From: CAYNSB01 sp964399625
GTDB taxonomy: Bacteria > Planctomycetota > Phycisphaerae > Phycisphaerales > UBA1924
Reading direction: 5' to 3'
NCBI GenBank assembly: GCA_964399625.1
Contig: CAYNSB010000002.1
Span: 34,938 to 98,937, forward strand
Length of the DNA: 64,000 nucleotides
Shown: positions 61,701 through 64,000 of the stretch, piece by piece
Layout: every line of letters begins with the position of its first letter
How positions within the stretch are numbered: position 1 is the stretch's first letter
Notes under the pieces: generated by a model
What the model was told of the DNA's origin: nothing
What the model saw: only the letters and a program-made list of their open reading frames with translations
The model's database searches: none
Translations under genes and position numbers: made by a program

Positions 61701-62140
61701 TGGACTCCATCGAATCCCCTCCGCGCTCGGGGCGCTTCGCCTACGCGCGCAACGCCGAGCCCTCCCCCACCATGACCGCCGAGGCCCTTTTCGTGCGCCA
61801 GATCCTCGGGCAGAGCCGCGAGTCGCCCGCCGCGCGCGGCAGCGCACGCTTCGTCCTCCGCGCCGCGCCGCGCTGGGGCGACGGCACGCCCACGCACTTC
61901 TGGTACTACGCCACGCTCGCCATGTTCCAGCAGCAGGGCCCCGAGTGGGCCGCCTGGAACCGCGAGCTGGTCAAGCAACTGCTCGAGCACCAGCGCACCC
62001 AGGGCCCCGCCGCGGGAAGCTGGGACCCCGCCGACGATTCCTCGCGCCTCGCCGGGCGCGTCTACCAGACCGCCATCTGCACGCTCAATCTCGAGGTGTA
62101 CTACCGCTACCGCGCCCCCGCGACCCCACCCTCCCCCTGA
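58790..62140 (+). CDS. Propeller / Pro-Ala spacer / prenyltransferase-toroid fusion protein
   Basis: 1116 residues. Order: N-terminal signal or anchor (about 5-22, RRAILLSLLAPVALVLAWRA). Next come PD40/WD40-like propeller blades (about 60-330; repeated ISPDGLTMVMV, FSHDGRTLYFASNRAGGQGG and APAGDFLYFASDRAGG motifs, as in TolB). Two membrane helices follow (about 346-370 and 381-406), joined by the Arg-rich loop ANARWRERFFR, so the flanks should face the periplasm. A long Pro/Ala/Ser spacer of about 320 residues (about 438-758) leads to a prenyltransferase/squalene-cyclase-like alpha toroid (about 795-1110; ALDWLARHQSPDGRWSATH, ALDWLVARQDRNGDLRR, THFWYYATLAMFQQQ). The spacer recalls TonB and TolA. 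The toroid lacks an obvious DxDD acid motif, so enzyme activity is doubtful; it may bind a polymer or protein. It directly follows ExbD, so it is the natural client of the motor. Function inferred. Confidence 0.8.
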   Translation: MPLSRRAILLSLLAPVALVLAWRAGTRGEWTDGRTIRTADATSRDVLWTPATPVESPLRSAADLYAPRISPDGLTMVMVRGRAGANADLYLARRTPQGWSEPEPITDLNTTDDELAPAFSHDGRTLYFASNRAGGQGGFDLWASTASGSGWSSPTNLGPRINSAWNDIDPCPDAASERLYFASNRPRPGEPEPASDAWPATLRERRNRHDYDLFRASLAPDAKDQPSPLTALNTADDEGCPALAPAGDFLYFASDRAGGLGGFDLWRARLLDADRLGPPEHLDAQVNSPSNELDPAPSDEGFRLTFSSDRSVPSQAPPDPRDPARRYALWSSTSREVYRQRVAAHGALWLGALIALASIALLLALARLLANARWRERFFRLSLLAQCLLLSLVLHGAIASLLAVWRVGSGLLEWAGSPRGTRVVLASGGAQAALSDAIRVTSAAEPEAPTLRVRPSEIAPTIAQPAPLSLPEPRIERSSAVPVAAPLATLAPPVILASPEVPAARSDDRASLPDIAPQTRTEEATPGAVRIASPSVIAPAPQTTASPAPALPASRSATPAPLSPSDPSPSLPTVLASGAVPAPAAARDADTTPLPAQPIGAASSEPSAASRVAPPALAPAMPSPSRSEAPIALAPLPSARAGAAAPDVAPLPSMSIAASPAPMEAPARVALDPQPALPSAAPARSASAPEPAIPTAAAPGPNLAPLGVPAPSASSLPSPALGTLPRSAAPSVQLDGGAIAAPAPALLAPPSEVRPSARADDDATRIPDEPVRPREDFAQRDPQARQELVERGGGNADTERAVARALDWLARHQSPDGRWSATHFDDACGRCADAAQIDSDASMTGLALLCFLGAGHTHQREGPYQANVRHALDWLVARQDRNGDLRRGETMYAQTVATVALCEALAMTSDQTLALPTRRAVALVVDRAASGRATSERDASVLGWLVFTLESARRAGIDTPKAPLDAAARWLDSIESPPRSGRFAYARNAEPSPTMTAEALFVRQILGQSRESPAARGSARFVLRAAPRWGDGTPTHFWYYATLAMFQQQGPEWAAWNRELVKQLLEHQRTQGPAAGSWDPADDSSRLAGRVYQTAICTLNLEVYYRYRAPATPPSP

Positions 62141-62210
62141 GCCCCAACCCGCTCCCGGCTGAAACCCCACGCCCCCACCGGCATCACACGCTCAACCTCA
62201 GGAGCGTCAC

Positions 62211-62810
62211 ATGCCCTCACGTCTGCTCGCCCTCGCCTGCTCGATCGTCGCGCTCGCCGCGCCCCTCTCCGGCTGCGTCAGCAGCAAGACCTTCGTCCTC
62301 CATCCCGTGCAGGAAGGCGTGACCTACGGGCGCGTCGCCCTCAAATCCAGCGAGGCCTCCGTCAAGGTGGACGACAAGGCCCACGCGGACTTCGAGAAAA
62401 AGCTCGCCGAGCGACTCAAGCGCGAGGTCGGCGCCGAGGTCGGCACGCCCCCCGATCTCATCCTCCAGTATCGCTTCGTCCTCTTCGACCAGGGCTCCGG
62501 CGGCGCACGCGTCGTCTCGGGAATCACCAACGTCGTCGGCTCGCCCGTCTATGGCATCGGCGATGGCGCCGTCGGCGTCGAGGTCACCTACCTCAAGCCC
62601 GACGGCACCACCGTCGGCAGGATCATCACCGACGGCCCCATCGCTGGCGCGTTCGGCTCCACCTCCGGCGCTCTCGACGCCGCGGCCGGTTCCGTCGCCA
62701 AGTACACGAAAATGAACTTCACCTGCCCAACCTGCGGCGCCGTGGGCCCCGTGAACCCCGACCCGCAACCCGTCGAGGGTTTCAAGAAGATGGCCTCGGC
62801 CCAGCGCTGA
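62211..62810 (+). CDS. DUF4410-like lipoprotein
   Basis: 199 residues. Lipoprotein signal MPSRLLALACSIVALAAPLS ends in the lipobox LSGC (Cys22). The mature part has the DUF4410 pattern: strand (YGRVALKSSEASVKVDDKAH), helix (DFEKKLAERLKREVGAEV), LILQYRFVLFDQGSGGARVV, and a Gly-rich hydrophobic section. A CPTCG motif near the end is unusual. It probably sits in the outer membrane. It is the last gene of the blaI-to-lipoprotein unit, 70 bp after the fusion gene, and a terminator follows. Function unknown. Confidence 0.7.
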   Translation: MPSRLLALACSIVALAAPLSGCVSSKTFVLHPVQEGVTYGRVALKSSEASVKVDDKAHADFEKKLAERLKREVGAEVGTPPDLILQYRFVLFDQGSGGARVVSGITNVVGSPVYGIGDGAVGVEVTYLKPDGTTVGRIITDGPIAGAFGSTSGALDAAAGSVAKYTKMNFTCPTCGAVGPVNPDPQPVEGFKKMASAQR

Positions 62811-62868
62811 GAGCACGGTCCAGCAGCCACTGCTCAGCCGTTCGCCAGCGCAGAGCCACGACACACCC

Positions 62869-62976
62869 GTGCCACCGACCGTCGCTCAGGACGGTCGGTG
62901 CTGTTTTGCGTGTGTGCGCTCTTGGAGCACCGGCCGCTCAGGGCACCGATCGGTGGCGCAGGAAGTCGGTGCCACC
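62869..62976. repeat. Hairpin-rich element flanked by an 8-bp direct repeat
   Basis: GTGCCACC occurs at 62869-62876 and again at 62969-62976. Between them lie the terminator hairpin, the 8-mer CGCTCAGG twice (62883 and 62935), the palindrome CACCGATCGGTG (62944-62955) and the inverted pair GGCACCGA/TCGGTGCC (62942-62949, 62966-62973). It looks like a small dispersed repeat element of a GC-rich genome; other copies are not in this window. Confidence 0.5.
62873..62907 (+). terminator. Hairpin terminator after the DUF4410 lipoprotein gene
   Basis: An 11-bp stem CACCGACCGTC / GACGGTCGGTG with loop GCTCAG is followed by CTGTTTTG. It begins 62 bp after the lipoprotein stop and fits a rho-independent terminator for the whole collinear unit. 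It is also part of the hairpin-rich element described next. Confidence 0.65.
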
Positions 62977-62983
62977 CGCCCAA

Positions 62984-63340
62984 CTATTTTCTGCCTTTGA
63001 AATCCCTGAACGCCCTCACCGAGTATGGGTTGTCCAAAATCATATTGTGAAAGTGCAGAACAGAAAAGACTCTGTCATACTCGCGAGGGGTTAGTTCATC
63101 AGTGATTCGAAAGCAACCTGGAGTTCCGAGTTTATATACATAGGTTGATATCTTGCCGTCGGGACTTTCAACCTGATCGACGTGCGTGATCCTGCCACTC
63201 TCCAATAGTGCATCAAAATCATCGTGGTATGTAATCGGCGTCGCATGGTCGTAATCGACGTCTGTTTCAATCCGAGGATTGCTCGCACACGCTGCGATGA
63301 ACGTGCTGATTAGCAAGCAAGCAATTCGGCGGAGTGGCAC
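62984..63340 (-). CDS. Small lipoprotein in AT-richer DNA
   Basis: 118 residues from GTG 63340, which has AAGGGG six nt upstream and gives a clean signal: VPLRRIACLLISTFIAAC with the acylated Cys at 18. Longer frames to 63385 lack a ribosome site. The mature part (HATPITYHDDFDALLESGR, STYVYKLGTPGCFRITDEL, REYDRVFSVLHFHNMILDN) has no family I recognise. The base composition is visibly more AT-rich than everything else in the window, and the codon choice is different, which suggests transfer from outside. It lies between the hairpin element and metK. Confidence 0.6.
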   Translation of the reverse strand: MPLRRIACLLISTFIAACASNPRIETDVDYDHATPITYHDDFDALLESGRITHVDQVESPDGKISTYVYKLGTPGCFRITDELTPREYDRVFSVLHFHNMILDNPYSVRAFRDFKGRK

Positions 63341-63388
63341 AACGGTCCCCTTCTCGTGCTTCGGCGTCACTATCTCCCGAACCACGAC

Positions 63389-63406
63389 TGAGCCCAGAGC
63401 GGCTCA
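63389..63406 (-). terminator. Possible weak terminator of metK
   Basis: TGAGCC-cagagc-GGCTCA, a 6-bp stem 17 bp past the metK stop on the minus strand. No T tract follows, so it is only a candidate. Confidence 0.3.
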
Positions 63407-63423
63407 ATCGAGGCACATCTCGC

Positions 63424-64000
63424 TTACTTCACCGCCTTCTTCAGCGCCTCGGCCTTGTCCGTCTTCTCCCACGTGAAGAAGTCCATCCCGTCCTTGCTGT
63501 AGGGCGCGCGACCGAAGTGACCGTGCTTGGCCGTCGGGCGGTAGATCGGCTTCCGAAGGTTCAGGCTCTCGATGATCCCCCGCGGCGTCAGCTTGAACGT
63601 CTCACGCACCGCCTTGGCGATCTTGTCCTCATCCGCCTTCGCCGTGCCCAGGCAGTCCACCAGCACGCTCGTGGGCTCGGCCACGCCGATCGCGTAGGAG
63701 AGCTGCACCTCGCACCGGTCCGCGAGCCCCGCCGCCACNNNNNNNNNNCCTTCGTCGGGTCCTTGCCGGAGAACGCGCCGCCGCCGTGACGACCCATGCC
63801 GCCGTACGAATCGACGATGATCTTGCGGCCGGTCAGCCCCGTGTCGCCGTGCGGCCCGCCGATCTCGAATTTGCCCGTGGGGTTCACGTGCACCGTGATG
63901 CCCGGGTTCCACCACTCCTTGAGCACCGGCTTGATGATGTGCTCGATCACCTGCTTCTTCAGGTCGCCCTGGCGATCGTTCCAACTCGGGTCGTGCTGCG
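63424..64000 (-). CDS. metK: S-adenosylmethionine synthetase, C-terminal part, broken by an assembly gap
   Basis: The gene enters from the right edge and ends at TAA 63424. MetK makes SAM from methionine and ATP. Upstream of the gap the frame reads VHVNPTGKFEIGGPHGDTGL, IIVDSYGGMGRHGGGAFSGK and DPTK. Downstream it resumes in another frame with VAAGLADRCEVQLSYAIGVA. In MetK these two pieces are normally joined by about 16 residues (VDRSAAY...AKN), so roughly 48 nt are missing where the 10 N stand. The apparent frameshift is therefore artificial. The rest, to TPRGIIESLNLRKPIYRPTA and the C-terminal lysine-rich end, is normal. The N-terminal half is outside the window. Confidence 0.93.
   Translation of the reverse strand, partial: AARPELERSPGRPEEAGDRAHHQAGAQGVVEPGHHGAREPHGQIRDRRAARRHGADRPQDHRRFVRRHGSSRRRRVLRQGPDEXXXXVAAGLADRCEVQLSYAIGVAEPTSVLVDCLGTAKADEDKIAKAVRETFKLTPRGIIESLNLRKPIYRPTAKHGHFGRAPYSKDGMDFFTWEKTDKAEALKKAVK
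63739..63748. other. Scaffold gap (10 N)
   Basis: Ten undetermined bases inside metK. From the MetK sequence expected there, the real gap is nearer 48 nt, so the N count looks like a placeholder. It marks this region as a draft-assembly join. Confidence 0.99.

Noticed and set aside
1..64000. tRNA, rRNA, CRISPR arrays, transposases and prophage genes looked for across the window
   Set aside because: No tRNA-like cloverleaf, rRNA core sequence, regularly spaced repeats or mobile-element enzymes were recognised.

Overview
The window is very GC-rich, densely coded DNA from a bacterium that looks like a planctomycete, most likely of the Phycisphaerae. Supporting signs: a secreted protein with a planctomycete-type N-terminal LEPR-XLL-like motif (LESRQLM), a secreted protein ending in EF-hand and tandem 30-residue Cys-containing repeats of the kind seen in Phycisphaerae, a HlyD / GAF-HlyD / PqqD-M50 export cluster, BlaI-M56 regulation, an ExbB/ExbD cluster with a prenyltransferase-toroid protein, and two genes of the futalosine menaquinone route (mqnE, mqnB). 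No rRNA, tRNA, transposase, phage or CRISPR array is visible. No gene-free stretch exceeds about 270 bases. A run of 10 N near the right end shows that this is a draft scaffold.

Layout. 0-3.3 kb (minus): membrane-fusion and M50 export cluster. 3.4-5.2 kb: DegT-type aminotransferase and a DinB-like protein. 5.2-9.2 kb (minus): large secreted PstS-like/EF-hand protein with a strong terminator, then a pseudopilin-like protein. 9.4-14.1 kb: orphan two-domain iron-type ABC permease, then two methyltransferases around a glycosyltransferase-like gene. 14.3-19.2 kb: proA, a DUF2103-like frame with no normal start codon, a sulfotransferase fused to membrane helices, and mqnE with an odd internal insertion. 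19.3-26.7 kb: PAS-LuxR regulator, thioredoxin-like secreted protein, YkgJ-type cysteine-cluster protein coupled to a SpoIIE phosphatase, cyclodeaminase, and a double GT2 glycosyltransferase. 26.8-29.8 kb: secreted cyclophilin-domain protein and a coiled-coil protein. 29.9-32.9 kb: rluB-like, YihY/BrkB and thioesterase genes, translationally coupled or nearly so. 33.0-44.6 kb: radA, AsmA-like giant, LOG-family protein, lipoprotein, HD-GYP-like protein, MacA-like adaptor. 44.7-51.2 kb: mqnB and a pilM-N-O-P-B type IV pilus / type II secretion assembly operon.

51.3-62.9 kb is the most interesting part. It is a collinear seven-gene unit: blaI, an M56 metallopeptidase, a secreted TPR protein, ExbB/TolQ, ExbD/TolR, a 1116-residue fusion (PD40 propeller, two membrane helices, a long Pro/Ala-rich spacer and a prenyltransferase-type toroid) and a DUF4410 lipoprotein. 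A consensus-like promoter with two 16-bp BlaI-type dyads stands at its head and a hairpin terminator at its tail. I read this as a candidate BlaI-controlled, proton-driven trans-envelope machine resembling a rearranged Tol-Pal/TonB system.

The right end holds a hairpin-rich element, an AT-richer lipoprotein gene that looks foreign, and the 3' part of metK interrupted by the assembly gap.
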